Shown piece after piece: positions 1 through 12,296 of a stretch of 64,000 bases of DNA. The first letter of the stretch is position 1, and every line of letters starts with the position of its first letter. The DNA lies in NCBI GenBank assembly GCA_032718475.1, contig JAUCBJ010008709.1, positions 1 through 64,000 of the forward strand. Direction: 5' to 3'. The notes beneath the pieces are model-generated. The model made no database searches, had not been told where the DNA came from, and saw only the letters and a list, made by a program, of their open reading frames with translations. Position numbers and translations under genes: made by a program. Source of the DNA: Nemertoderma westbladi (Eukaryota > Xenacoelomorpha > Nemertodermatida > Nemertodermatidae).

Positions 1-270
1 GTAGCGCGGCACGAGGCTCAGTTATCAGATACAGATGAAAATTGAGCAATTCTATCACAAAATCGGTATTTTATTAAGAAATTTAACCAAACCGCCCATA
101 AGAAAAAATAAAGAAGATAGGAAAGTTACCCCCCTTCAGCCACCCTCTTATTCTGCAACACACCAACCCAAAGGCGCACAGAGGATTGATGAAAGGCAGA
201 GGTATTAACAGGAAATTTTGAATTTTAGGCATAGAGGCGACCCAATTTGTAAGAAATATTAAAACTTACC
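1..270. other. AT-rich flank, no gene seen
   Basis: No open frame of note and no recognisable repeat boundary. The sequence is AT-rich and runs directly into the first Helentron-like copy at about 271. Confidence 0.5.
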
Positions 271-900
271 CGATCCACGAAGCTAAGGAAAATCAACTAC
301 TTTCGCTAAGAAAGATTTTCCTTAGCTGAGATGGTCTATTCATAGTGGGCTATTTTACTTGTGTGAGGCAGATTTGGTTTTTTTTGATAGGTGAAAAAAC
401 TAGCCTTTAAAAGTACCCTGAAATTTTGCATGTATATACTACTCGTCGAGGCGCATCTTTTGGGCTGGGTCTCATATCCAGGAAAAATCTGGTTTCCATG
501 GCAACGGACTTAGAAAAAAGTCTATGTATCCCTATATGTATCTATGTACCCCTACCCCCACAATATGACTTATTCTGCATCCGAATTACATTGTTCTATT
601 TTTCAGTTTCCATGACAACCACTGCAAACAGATGCAATTTGATAGAAAATCGGTAATCTGGACATAAACTACAATATTTTCTGAAACTCAGTATATGTGT
701 TATCTGAACCACAATCTGTACTGAATTTTTTTTCAAAGGTTAAAGCAACAGTTCCAGAGAACTCTGGTTTCCATGGGAATAGAAGTTAATTATTGACAAT
801 TGCTACTAAGCGAGGCTAAGCAACGAACCAAAGTGTGGCCGTTTGTTTAATTTTCCTTAGCTTCGTGGTTGCATTTCCTTTAGGAAATGCCTTTCTCGTA
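271..900 (+). mobile_element. Non-autonomous Helentron-like (HINE) element, copy 1
   Basis: Subterminal inverted repeats are exact: CCACGAAGCTAAGGAAAAT at 275-293 and its reverse complement at 850-868. Outside the right repeat lies a hairpin, GCATTTCCT/AGGAAATGC with a TT loop (871-890), then about 10 nt (ctttctcgta) shared with copy 2 before homology stops. Inverted subterminal repeats plus a 3' palindrome a few bases from the end are the architecture of Helentron-associated elements such as DINE-1. A second inner palindrome pairs 281-294 with 314-327. No coding capacity is visible; the 76-codon frame here is not conserved in copy 2. A TIR MITE is the alternative, but the shared sequence outside the repeats argues against it. 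Compared with copy 2 it lacks about 190 bp in the centre. Confidence 0.5.
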
Positions 901-1229
901 GTATAGTATTGATACTGAAATATTAATTTATCACGTCAACACGTCAACGAAATCATTTAGCTAATTATTCTATTAAGAATCATGATTAAAATACTCAGCC
1001 AATCATTTTGCGAGATAAATAATAAGCAAGCTGGCTTATTAGTCTGGAACCTTACACAAGTGCGAGATAAATAATAAGCAAGCTGGCTTATTAGTCTGGA
1101 ACCTTAGACAAGTGCCTATGCCCTATAGATGTGGGGCGAGCCACGAAAGTAAGCGAGCTTAGCATACAAGTACCACTACCTTAATCGGTGTGTCTGTTGA
1201 TCAGTTGTTCTGTTGTGTTCAATTTTAAA
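901..1229. other. Spacer between the two Helentron-like copies
   Basis: Non-coding spacer. The only structure seen is the 52-bp tandem duplication annotated separately. Confidence 0.5.
1009..1112. repeat. 52-bp tandem duplication (2 copies)
   Basis: The segment starting TGCGAGATAAATAATAAGC at 1009 recurs at 1061 with one or two differences. Each unit contains an inverted repeat AATAAGC/GCTTATT. Confidence 0.85.
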
Positions 1230-2052
1230 CGATCCACGAAGCTAAGGAAAATCAACTACTTTCGCTAAGAAAGATTTTCCTTAGCTGAGATGGTCTATTC
1301 ATAGTGGGCTATTTTACTTGTGTGAGGCAGATTTGGGGTTTTTTGATAGGCGAAAAAACTAGCCTTTAAAAGTACCCTGAAATTTTGCATGTATATACTA
1401 CTCGACGAGGCGCATCTTTTGGGCCGGGTCTCATATCCAGGAAAAATCTGGTTTCCATGGCAACGGACTTCAAAAAAAGTCTATGTATTTCAAGTCAATA
1501 TTTATAACTCTATTTGTAGGAAAACTATAATAGATATAAACTTGGGGTTTCGCAACACAACTATAAGGTCCATAGCAGATCCGATTGAGGCTAAATAGAA
1601 AATCCAGTTACCTTGGCAACCGGGATAAACAGATGTTAAAATTTATAAAATGTTAATTTGAAGCACAAGTTAATAGTACTGTAATATGACTTGGGACCAA
1701 CCCCTACCCCCACTGTATGACTTATTCTGCAGCCGAATTACATTGTTCTATTTTTCAGTTTCCATGACAACCACTGCAAACAGATGCATTTTGATAGAAA
1801 ATCGGTAATTTGGAAATAAACTACAATATTTTCTGAAACTCAGTATATGTGTTATCTGAACCACAATCTGTACTGAATTTTTTTTCAAAGGTTAAAGCAA
1901 CAGTTCCAGAGAACTCTAGTTTCCATGGGAATAGAAGTTAATTATTTACAATTGCTACTAAACGAAGCTAAGCAACGAACCAAAGTGTGGCCGTTTGTTT
2001 AATTTTCCTTAGCTTCGTGGTTGCATTTCCTTTAGGAAATGCCTTTCTCGTA
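1230..2052 (+). mobile_element. Non-autonomous Helentron-like (HINE) element, copy 2
   Basis: Same ends as copy 1: the 19-bp subterminal inverted repeat starts at 1234, its complement ends at 2020, and the same 3' hairpin and ctttctcgta terminus follow at about 2023-2052. The copies are highly similar, except that copy 2 holds about 190 bp of extra central sequence (roughly 1488-1690). Same orientation as copy 1, about 960 bp away. No protein is encoded, so mobilisation would need a rolling-circle transposase supplied in trans. Confidence 0.5.
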
Positions 2053-2339
2053 ATACTGTAACTTAGCCAAATCTCGATAAAATGTATCCAAACTTGGCAC
2101 ACATGTAGTCTGGCACAAGTTTAGAAATTTTCCAAGTTGAATTTGTGTGTGGCCTTCGAGAAGGTAAGATAATTTCAGTTAATTAATTAAATTAAAATTA
2201 ATTAATTTGATTAGGGTGAAAACAGCATTTTCAACATGACTTTATTGGAAATTAATTATTTTATAGTATAAGATATAAATTATTCTTAAAAATTATACAT
2301 CTGTAATCCCCATACCCCATTCCATTATAGTTTTTAATT
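2053..2339. other. AT-rich spacer
   Basis: Contains a run of TTAATTAATTAA-type sequence near 2177-2215. No gene or repeat family recognised. Confidence 0.5.
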
Positions 2340-3520
2340 AGGGGGAAGGCCGGTCAACGATTCAAGCGATACGGAAATTGCTCGAAGCCATATCCACAGT
2401 ACTAAGTCCAGATAGAGGACCCGATGATCAGCGATGCCTTTACGCTTTGTTTATCGACTTCAGGTTCCAGGTTGGTCTAATGGTTGCGTGGGTTGCTGGA
2501 CCAATGAGACGATTATTGCGTCATCCCTATTTCATCATCTATAAATTGGCTGTGCTTCCGGTATCTGTTATTCCTGTCCTGTCCTGCATATTCTGTTACT
2601 GTTATCTTTATATTTTTCTTGTTATTTTGTAATTATTCTGTAATGCAGTTATTCTGCTTCTGTGATTTGAATTCTTGCCTTTCTTTCTGTAATTAATCTT
2701 ATTTGATAATGATTGCTGCTAATTACAATCTCGAACTATGATTTTTACATCTAATTACTGATTTCTATGTGATTGAGATGCGATAATCCTACGGGATTTC
2801 TTTAGACTGTCAGACTGTTTTGCGAATGCATGCGCCGATATGGTAGCTATTTGTTCTAATGGAGGGCTAAGGTGCCGGTAGGCGCGGCGGGCGCACCGGG
2901 GGGAAGCGACGGAAGGGAGTGCAGAGGATCCAAAGCGGGGCGACGCAGGCGGGGGGCCACCGTTGCGGTCGGGGCTAGTCAGTTGAGGACCGGGGACCAG
3001 CCGCTGTTACAGTATTAGGTGACTGACGATCCAGATTTTTCGTCTCTACTTTGTAGTATTAGGGGGCAGAATTTGGGTTTAGTTAGGAGTCCTAGGTGTG
3101 GCTTTGGGTGGCCTGTGGTTCTTACACTGACTGACTGACTGATTGATTGTCTGAATGACTAATACTGGTATGCTGATATACTAAATGTGTGGGTTTTAGT
3201 GCACTAGCTGACTGGTAGTTAGCGCAGTACCGTACTACTAGCTTATTGCTACGCTATTTGTGTTGTGTTGCTAAAGAGTGCCTGATTCTTAGTGTGAATG
3301 CTTAGATAGGCGCTGTTTCCCTTGATTGATTTCCATTTCTTAGTTTATGCTTATTAATTGCTAATTAGGTCAAAATAATACAGTATTTAGGCTGTTGCTA
3401 GTATAAGCCCCAGTACGTAATAAATTAGAAGTACGTATTCTGGAATATCTAGTAATTAGTACGCAAATTCGTATTTATGACTGTAATTAATTTAGATTAA
3501 TTTAATATAGAAAATAATAG
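2340..3520 (+). mobile_element. Diverged, truncated BEL LTR (relative of the BEL1 LTR)
   Basis: Several blocks match the BEL1 LTR in order: CCAGGTTGGTCTAATG near 2465 (10655 in BEL1), the TATA block at 2540, the GGAGGGCTAAGG block near 2861 (11095), CACCGTTGCGGTCGGG near 2959 (11187), and GAATGCTTAGATAGGCGCT near 3296 (11502). Between blocks the sequence has drifted with many substitutions and indels, so this is an older relative, not a copy of BEL1. The left part of the LTR and any internal region are missing. The 84-codon frame inside it is incidental. Confidence 0.75.
2540..2547 (+). promoter_or_regulatory. Candidate TATA box in the diverged BEL LTR
   Basis: TATAAATTGG is preserved here and in the much diverged BEL1 LTR, although sequence around it has changed. 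That conservation suggests a core promoter. Confidence 0.5.
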
Positions 3521-3575
3521 TGAAACATTTTAAGAACTTTTTGTAAGAACTATCTCCAGATCGGGCTTTGTTAAC

Positions 3576-3845
3576 AAGGGTCGTAGTGTAAATGCATTAC
3601 AGTCTTGTATAGAGCTCCTGTATTTCCTACGAAACAGAATATGGTCTATTTGGGACTTGTGACCACTGGGTCCACTATGAGTCAATAGCTTTCCAGTTCG
3701 CTTCTTGAACTGGGTTCCAGCCGAAAACAATCCATTTCCAGAGATAAAATCCTGAAGATGGACGGAATTTCGGTTAACACTATTGCTATAGACCCAGGGC
3801 GATGTAGGTGATTGATGCAGACTTGCATTAAAGTCTCCCAGGAAT
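3576..3845 (-). pseudogene. LINE ORF2 endonuclease fragment
   Basis: On the minus strand the sequence encodes the C-terminal half of an EEP endonuclease: a GDFN motif at the start, then a Q-I-D-H-I-L-F segment. It is nearly identical, base for base, to the plus-strand LINE copy at 60657-60930 but has acquired a short indel or frame problem. It begins at the same base (tcctgggagac) as the other copy and ends near the cgaccctt shared with it. Only about 270 bp survive, so it is non-functional. Confidence 0.8.
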
Positions 3846-4237
3846 GATTGATTAATAAACCGCCGATGGAATCCGTACTGAAATTAAAATCTTGTATCTG
3901 TGCACTAATATTGTCTTGTAAGGGAAGAGGCCAGATTGTGGCTTTCATAGTTTCAGAGTTTATAATTAAAAGTCTTGTGAGAAGATATGGAATTAATTTG
4001 TACGACCTACTGAGATGTCATAGGCATTGAGTATAGGAAGTGTGTGATTACTCATCAGCATGAGCACGACATTTAGTAATTAATTTCTTCAAATTTACTA
4101 ATCTTTATCTGACAGAATTGGAATATAACTCTATATAGTTATTGAAAAATGTAGATTCTAGTCGGGTACTTCTCTTTAGGCGCTTTTAATTAAATAAACT
4201 GCATGCGGGCTGATAAGGTTTTTTAACATGGGGTGTT
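3846..4237. other. Unassigned sequence before the satellite
   Basis: No gene, LTR or repeat recognised. The satellite starts abruptly at about 4238. Confidence 0.4.
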
Positions 4238-7200
4238 AAGATATTATTGTACAACATATAGATATGCAGCTTGTAATATAACAAAGATATTATTGTACAA
4301 CATATAGATATGCAGCTTGTAATATATCAAAGATATTATTGTACAACATATAGATATGCAGCTTGTAATATAACAAAGATATTATTGTACAACATATAGA
4401 TATGCAGCTTGTAATATAACAAAGATATTATTGTACAACATATAGATATGCAGCTTGTAATATATCAAAGATATTATTGTACAACATATAGATATGCAGC
4501 TTGTAATATAACAAAGATATTATTGTACAACATATAGATATGCAGCTTGTAATATAACAAAGATATTATTGTACAACATATAGATATGCAGCTTGTAATA
4601 TATCAAAGATATTATTGTACAACATATAGATATGCAGCTTGTAATATAACAAAGATATTATTGTACAACATATAGATATGCAGCTTGTAATATAACAAAG
4701 ATATTATTGTACAACATATAGATATGCAGCTTGTAATATATCAAAGATATTATTGTACAACATATAGATATGCAGCTTGTAATATAACAAAGATATTATT
4801 GTACAACATATAGATATGCAGCTTGTAATATATCAAAGATATTATTGTACAACATATAGATATGCAGCTTGTAATATAACAAAGATATTATAGTACAACA
4901 TATAGATATGCAGCTTGTAATATAACAAAGATATTATTGTACAACATATAGATATGCAGCTTGTAATATAACAAAGATATTATTGTACAACATATAGATA
5001 TGCAGCTTGTAATATAACAAATATATTATTGTACAACATATAGATATGCAGCTTGTAATATATCAAAGATATTATTGTACAACATATAGATATGCAGCTT
5101 GTAATATAACAAAGATATTATTGTACAACATATAGATATGCAGCTTGTAATATAACAAAGATATTATTGTACAACATATAGATATGCAGCTTGTAATATA
5201 ACAAAGATATTATTGTACAACATAGATATGCAGCTTGTAATATAACAAAGATAATATTGTACAACATATAGATATGCAGCTTGTAATATAACAAAGATAT
5301 TATTGTACAACATATAGATATGCAGCTTGTAATATAACAAATATATTATTGTACAACATATAGATATGCAGCTTGTAATATAACAAAGATATTATTGTAC
5401 AACATAGATATGCAGCTTGTAATATAACAAAGATATTATTGTACAACATATAGATATGCAGCTTGCAATATAACAAAGATATTGTTGTACAACATATAGA
5501 TATGCAGCTTGTAATATAACAAAGATATTATTGTACAACATATAGATATGCAGCCTGTAATATATCAAAGATATTATTGTTCAACATATAGATATGCAGC
5601 TTGTAATATAACAAAGATATTATTGTACAACATATAGATATGCAGCCTGTAATATATCAAAGATATTATTGTACAACATATAGATATGCAGCTTGTAATA
5701 TAACAAAGATATTATTGTACAACATATAGATATGCAGCTTGTAATATAACAAAGATATTATTGTACAACATATAGATATGCAGCTTGTAATATAACAAAG
5801 ATATTATTGTACAACATATAGATATGCAGCTTGTAATATATCAAAGATAGTATTGTACAACATATAGATATGCAGCTTGTAATATAACAAAGATATTATT
5901 GTACAACATATAGATATGCAGCTTGTAATATAACAAAGATATTATTGTACAACATAGATATGCAGCTTGTAATATAACAAAGATATTATTGTACAACATA
6001 TAGTATGCAGCTTGTAATATAACAAAGATATTATTGTACAACATATAGATATGCAGCTTGTAATATAACAAATATATTATTGTACAACATATAGATATGC
6101 AGCTTGTAATATAACAAAGATATTATTGTACAACATATAGATATGCAGCCTGTAATATATCAAAGATATTATTGTACAACATATAGATATGCAGCTTGTA
6201 ATATAACAAAGATATTATTGTACAACATATAGATATGCAGCTTGTAATATAACAAAGATATTATTGTACAACATATAGATATGCAGCCTGTAATATATCA
6301 AATATATTATTGTACAACATATAGATATGCAGCTTGTAATATAACAAAGATATTATTGTACAACATATAGATATGCAGCTTGTAATATAACAAAGATATT
6401 ATTGTACAACATATAGATATGCAGCTTGTTATATAACAAAGATATTATTGTACAACATATAGATATGCAGCCTGTAATATATCAAAGATATTATTGTACA
6501 ACATATAGATATGCAGCTTGTAATATAACAAAGATATTATTGTACAACATATAGATATGCAGCCTGTAATATATCAAAGATATTATTGTACAACATATAG
6601 ATATGCAGCTTGTAATATAACAAAGATATTATTGTATAACATATAGATATGCAGCTTGTAATATATCAAAGATATTATTGTACAACATATAGATATGCAG
6701 CTTGTAATATAACAAAGATATTATTGTACAACATATAGATATGCAGCCTGTAATATATCAAAGATATTATTGTACAACATATAATAGATATGCAGCTTGT
6801 AATATAACAAAGATATTATTGTACAACATATAGATATGTAGCTTGTAATATAACAAAGATATTATTGTACAACATATAGATATGCAGCCTGTAATATATC
6901 AAAGATATTATTGTACAACATATAGATATGCAGCTTGTAATATAACAAAGATATTATTGTACAACATAACAAAGATATTATTGTACAACATAGATATGCA
7001 GCTTGTATTATAACAAAGATATTATTGTACAACATATAGATATGCAGCTTGTAATATATCAACGATATTATTGTACAACATATAGATATGCAGCTTGTAA
7101 TATAACAAAGATATTATTGTACAACATATAGATATGCAGCCTGTAATATAACAAAGATATTATTGTACAACATATAGATATGCAGCTTGTAATATAACAA

Positions 7201-10200
7201 AGATATTATTGTACAACATATAGATATGCAGCTTGTAATATAACAAAGATATTATTGTACAACATATAGATATGCAGCTTGTAATATAACAAAGATATTA
7301 TTGTACAACGTACAACATATAGATATGCAGCTTGTAATATAACAAAGATATTATTGTATAACATAGATATGCAGCTTGTAATATAACAAATATATTATTG
7401 TACAACATATAGATATGCAGCTTGTAATATAACAAAGATATTATTGTACAACATATAGATATGCAGCTTGTAATATAACAAAGATATTATTGTACAACAT
7501 ATAGATATGCAGCTTGTAATATATCAAAGATATTATTGTACAACATATAGATATGCAGCCTGTAATATATCAAAGATATTATTGTACAACATATAGATAT
7601 GCAGCTTGTAATATAACAAAGATATTATTGTACAACATATAGATATGCAGCTTGTAATATAACAAAGATATTATTGTACAACATATATATGCAGCTTGTA
7701 ATATAACAAAGATATTATTGTACAACATATAGATATGCAGCTTGTAATATAACAAAGATATTATTGTACAACATATAGATATGCAGCTTGTAATATATCA
7801 AAGATATTATTGTACAACATATAGATATGCAGCTTGTAATATAACAAAGATATTATTGTACAACATATAGATATGCAGCCTGTAATATAACAAAGATATT
7901 ATTGTACAACATATAGATATGCAGCTTGTAATATAACAAAGATATTATTGTACAACATATAGATATGCAGCTTGTAATATAACAAAGATATTATTGTACA
8001 ACATATAGATATGCAGCTTGTAATATAACAAAGATATTATTGTACAACATATAGATATGCAGCTTGTAATATAACAAAGATATTATTGTACAACATATAG
8101 ATATGCAGCCTGTAATATATCAAAGATATTATTGTACAACATATAGATATGCAGCTTATAATATAACAAAGATATTATTGTATAACATATAGATATGCAG
8201 CTTGTAATATAACAAAGATATTATTGTACAACATATAGATATGCAGCTTGTAATATAACAAAGATATTATTGTATAACATATAGATATGCAGCTTGTAAT
8301 ATATCAAAGATATTATTGTACAACATATAGATATGCAGCTTGTAATATAACAAAGATATTATTGTACAACATATAGATATGCAGCCTGTAATATATCAAA
8401 GATATTATTGTACAACATATAATAGATATGCAGCTTGTAATATAACAAAGATATTATTGTACAACATATAGATATGTAGCTTGTAATATAACAAAGATAT
8501 TATTGTACAACATATAGATATGCAGCCTGTAATATATCAAAGATATTATTGTACAACATATAGATATGCAGCTTGTAATATAACAAAGATATTATTGTAC
8601 AACATAACAAAGATATTATTGTACAACATAGATATGCAGCTTGTATTATAACAAAGATATTATTGTACAACATATAGATATGCAGCTTGTAATATATCAA
8701 CGATATTATTGTACAACATATAGATATGCAGCTTGTAATATAACAAAGATATTATTGTACAACATATAGATATGCAGCCTGTAATATAACAAAGATATTA
8801 TTGTACAACATATAGATATGCAGCTTGTAATATAACAAAGATATTATTGTACAACATATAGATATGCAGCTTGTAATATAACAAAGATATTATTGTACAA
8901 CATATAGATATGCAGCTTGTAATATAACAAAGATATTATTGTACAACGTACAACATATAGATATGCAGCTTGTAATATAACAAAGATATTATTGTATAAC
9001 ATAGATATGCAGCTTGTAATATAACAAATATATTATTGTACAACATATAGATATGCAGCTTGTAATATAACAAAGATATTATTGTACAACATATAGATAT
9101 GCAGCTTGTAATATAACAAAGATATTATTGTACAACATATAGATATGCAGCTTGTAATATATCAAAGATATTATTGTACAACATATAGATATGCAGCCTG
9201 TAATATATCAAAGATATTATTGTACAACATATAGATATGCAGCTTGTAATATAACAAAGATATTATTGTACAACATATAGATATGCAGCTTGTAATATAA
9301 CAAAGATATTATTGTACAACATATATATGCAGCTTGTAATATAACAAAGATATTATTGTACAACATATAGATATGCAGCTTGTAATATAACAAAGATATT
9401 ATTGTACAACATATAGATATGCAGCTTGTAATATATCAAAGATATTATTGTACAACATATAGATATGCAGCTTGTAATATAACAAAGATATTATTGTACA
9501 ACATATAGATATGCAGCCTGTAATATAACAAAGATATTATTGTACAACATATAGATATGCAGCTTGTAATATAACAAAGATATTATTGTACAACATATAG
9601 ATATGCAGCTTGTAATATAACAAAGATATTATTGTACAACATATAGATATGCAGCTTGTAATATAACAAAGATATTATTGTACAACATATAGATATGCAG
9701 CTTGTAATATAACAAAGATATTATTGTACAACATATAGATATGCAGCCTGTAATATATCAAAGATATTATTGTACAACATATAGATATGCAGCTTATAAT
9801 ATAACAAAGATATTATTGTATAACATATAGATATGCAGCTTGTAATATAACAAAGATATTATTGTACAACAAAGATATGCAGCTTGTAATATAACAAATA
9901 TATTATTGTACAACATATAAATATGCAGCTTGTAATATAACAAAGATATTATTGTACAACATATAGATATGCAGCCTGTAATATAACAAAGATATTATTG
10001 TACAACATATAGATATGCAGCTTGTAATATAACAAAGATATTATTGTACAACATATAGATATGCAGCTTGTAATATAACAAAGATATTATTGTACAACAT
10101 ATAGATATGCAGCCTGTAATATATCAAAGATATTATTGTACAACATATAGATATGCAGCTTGTAATATAACAAAGATATTATTGTACAACATATAGATAT

Positions 10201-10225
10201 GCAGCTTGTAATATAACAAAGATAT
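4238..10225. repeat. 46-bp satellite array, segment 1 (~130 monomers)
   Basis: Head-to-tail monomers of 46 bp starting AACAAAGATATTATTGTACA. Common variants are AACAAAG/ATCAAAG, CTTG/CCTG before TAATAT, and occasional loss of a TA dinucleotide in ACATATAG. The array is AT-rich and ends where BEL1 inserted; it resumes in phase at 26701. Frames on the minus strand are periodic translations of the monomer (46 nt is not a multiple of 3) and are not genes. Confidence 0.98.
6620..9868. repeat. Higher-order tandem duplication inside the satellite (unit 1638 bp)
   Basis: Rare variants recur at a fixed offset of 1638 bp: the ACATATAATAG variant at ~6779 and ~8417, the duplicated CAACGTACAAC at ~7308 and ~8946, the shortened ACATATATATGC at ~7676 and ~9314, and GCTTATAATATAAC at ~8152 and ~9790. 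A block of about 36 monomers was therefore duplicated as a unit. Confidence 0.9.
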
Positions 10226-10740
10226 TGTTACGGTATATGGCGCTGTATCCACATATATTAGTCCGTTATACTGTACACAATATTAGTCCGTTATACTGTA
10301 CGTAATATTAGTCCGTTGTGCAGCATAATATTTTAGATAAGGCATAATAACGCAGTAGTATTTAGATAGGGAAATCGAAACACCCATATATTTGAATCCA
10401 TCCATTTTGTATAGTATGTAGCCCTACCTACGTAATTTTGTATTAGGATATATGTAGATAGTTCCAGGGTAGCAAGTTTAGTCGGACCCTGGATTTTGTG
10501 CTTGCTGATATTAGTTTGATAGGGCTAGCATATAGGGGCGCTGTCCTGGCCATTCAGCAGCCAGGGACGTGAACCATTACCATATATGGTAATAATTCGA
10601 GGTTTGGGCAGGCAATAGGGCTACAATCCGGCCTCCTTATTGGACTAACTGCTTCCAGGTTGGTCTAATGCTAGCACGGACTGGAGAGCCAATAGGAGAG
10701 CGATTGAGTCACCCTATTGCATCACCCCATCCGGATCACC

Positions 10741-10748
10741 TATAAATT
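10741..10748 (+). promoter_or_regulatory. Candidate TATA box, BEL1 5' LTR
   Basis: TATAAATT about 515 bp into the LTR, kept in the same context in the diverged LTR at 2540. It would start a transcript near 10770, giving a U3 of about 0.5 kb. Confidence 0.5.
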
Positions 10749-11830
10749 GGCGGTGTGCCGGTAGAGCCTTACAATCTGTCCCTGACACCTCACATGATCT
10801 GCTATCACCTTGTACTTGCTGAGCTGTCTCTATTCAATTTTGACGGATATTTTAGCGTATTTTCTGCAATTTGCTTTTTCGATTAATCTCAAAATGATTT
10901 GCTAGTGCGATTACTCTTGATTGTGTTTCTCAATTAATTCCTTCGATTACTGCAAATTACAACTGGAACTATGATTTCTACCTTTTGATTAATGGTTCTA
11001 TGTGATTCCTTTCTGCGCAATAATCCTAAGGGATTTCTGAGACTGTCAGACTTTGTGATTTGCATGCGCCGCTACGGTAGCTATTAGCATAATGGAGGGC
11101 TAAGGCGCCAGTGGGCGGTGGGCACATCGGGGGGTTAGCGACGAAGGGAGCGGAGGATTCAAAGGCGAGCAACGCTGGCGGGGGGTCACCGTTGCGGTCG
11201 GGCAATTTGCATTGTAGCGTGGGGGCAGCTCGCTGGTACAGTAATTAGGGGGCTGATGATCCAGGTTTTGTCTCTATTTAGTATTAGGGGGGCAGGAATT
11301 GGGTTAGTTAGGAAGCCTAGATGTACCCGGGAGAGGTCTGCGTGCTTTACAATTGCGAATTGCATGTATTGCGAATTATTATATTGTGCTGTGTAATTGC
11401 TAATTGCGTGCATTGCGGATTGTACAATTGTGAATCGCGCATTGCGAGCTGTGATTGCTGACGCTGATTGGTGTGTTACTAAAGTGTGCCTAAGATTACG
11501 AATGCTTAGATAGGCGCTCTTTTCCCTTTGATTGATTTCTATCTCTTAGTTTACTGTAAATAATTACTGATTAGGTCAAAGTAATACAGTATTTTAGGCT
11601 GTTACATATTTGTGACTGTAATTAATTAGTAAAATTAAGAATTAGTACGCAGCATAGCGGAGAGTAGCTAAGGTAATAATTAGAGTACCGTAAACTATTC
11701 ACGCTGAGCGGTTATTTGAATTAGCGGGCAATAAGCTAGATAGCAGTATTCAGTACGCAAAACGCATTAGTAATTTGCTGGCCTAAAGCCAGCCGCAGAC
11801 AAGTTTAGTCCCACTATAGGTATTAGCCCT

Positions 11831-11836
11831 AATAAA
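11831..11836 (+). terminator. Candidate polyadenylation signal in BEL1 LTR
   Basis: AATAAA in the 5' LTR; the working copy would be at 26235-26240 in the 3' LTR. A second AATAAA is at 12241 (26645 in the 3' LTR). Which is used cannot be told from sequence. Confidence 0.4.
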
Positions 11837-12296
11837 CACTGTACCACTTTGATTATTTTAAATATTCTCGCATTCACACATTCCGTTAGGGAACCCCCAG
11901 TATTCGCGATTATAAAAGACGTAGGCATTGGCGTACTTTAACAGTAAGATTAGGCGTAAGAATATACTCTGAGTGTAAAACCTCTCACACTCGTTTTAAG
12001 TCAGCTTAGGGAGCCGATTCGGGTTTGTTGTTTTGGTTATTCCCGCGTGGCTCATATATTCGAACAGTTAGCTCTCTATCGAGTAATTGGTAGAGAAAGG
12101 AACAAGAAATTAGCAGGAGCCGTAGAAAATTAGTAAAACATATTAGCGGACGGCAGGTTAGCGCCATCTAACGGTAAGTAGCGGTTTTGTATTTAGCAGC
12201 CCCTCACATTAGCAATAATACGCTCCTGATTGCCCTGTCTAATAAATAGAGCAGTTTTGTGTCTTTATTGGTTAGGCCGGGGTAGTTTGTTTAACA

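Larger units (their letters stand above)
10226..12296 (+). repeat. BEL1 5' LTR
   Basis: 2071 bp, TGTTA...TAACA. It differs from the 3' LTR at about five positions by eye, for example near 10298, 10390 and 11917. It carries a TATA element and two AATAAA signals, annotated separately. Unusually long for a BEL LTR. Confidence 0.95.

Noticed and set aside
5841-9000. Minus-strand frames of 66-76 codons in the satellite
   Set aside because: They are periodic translations of the monomer; the period is not a multiple of three and the frames close at random variants.
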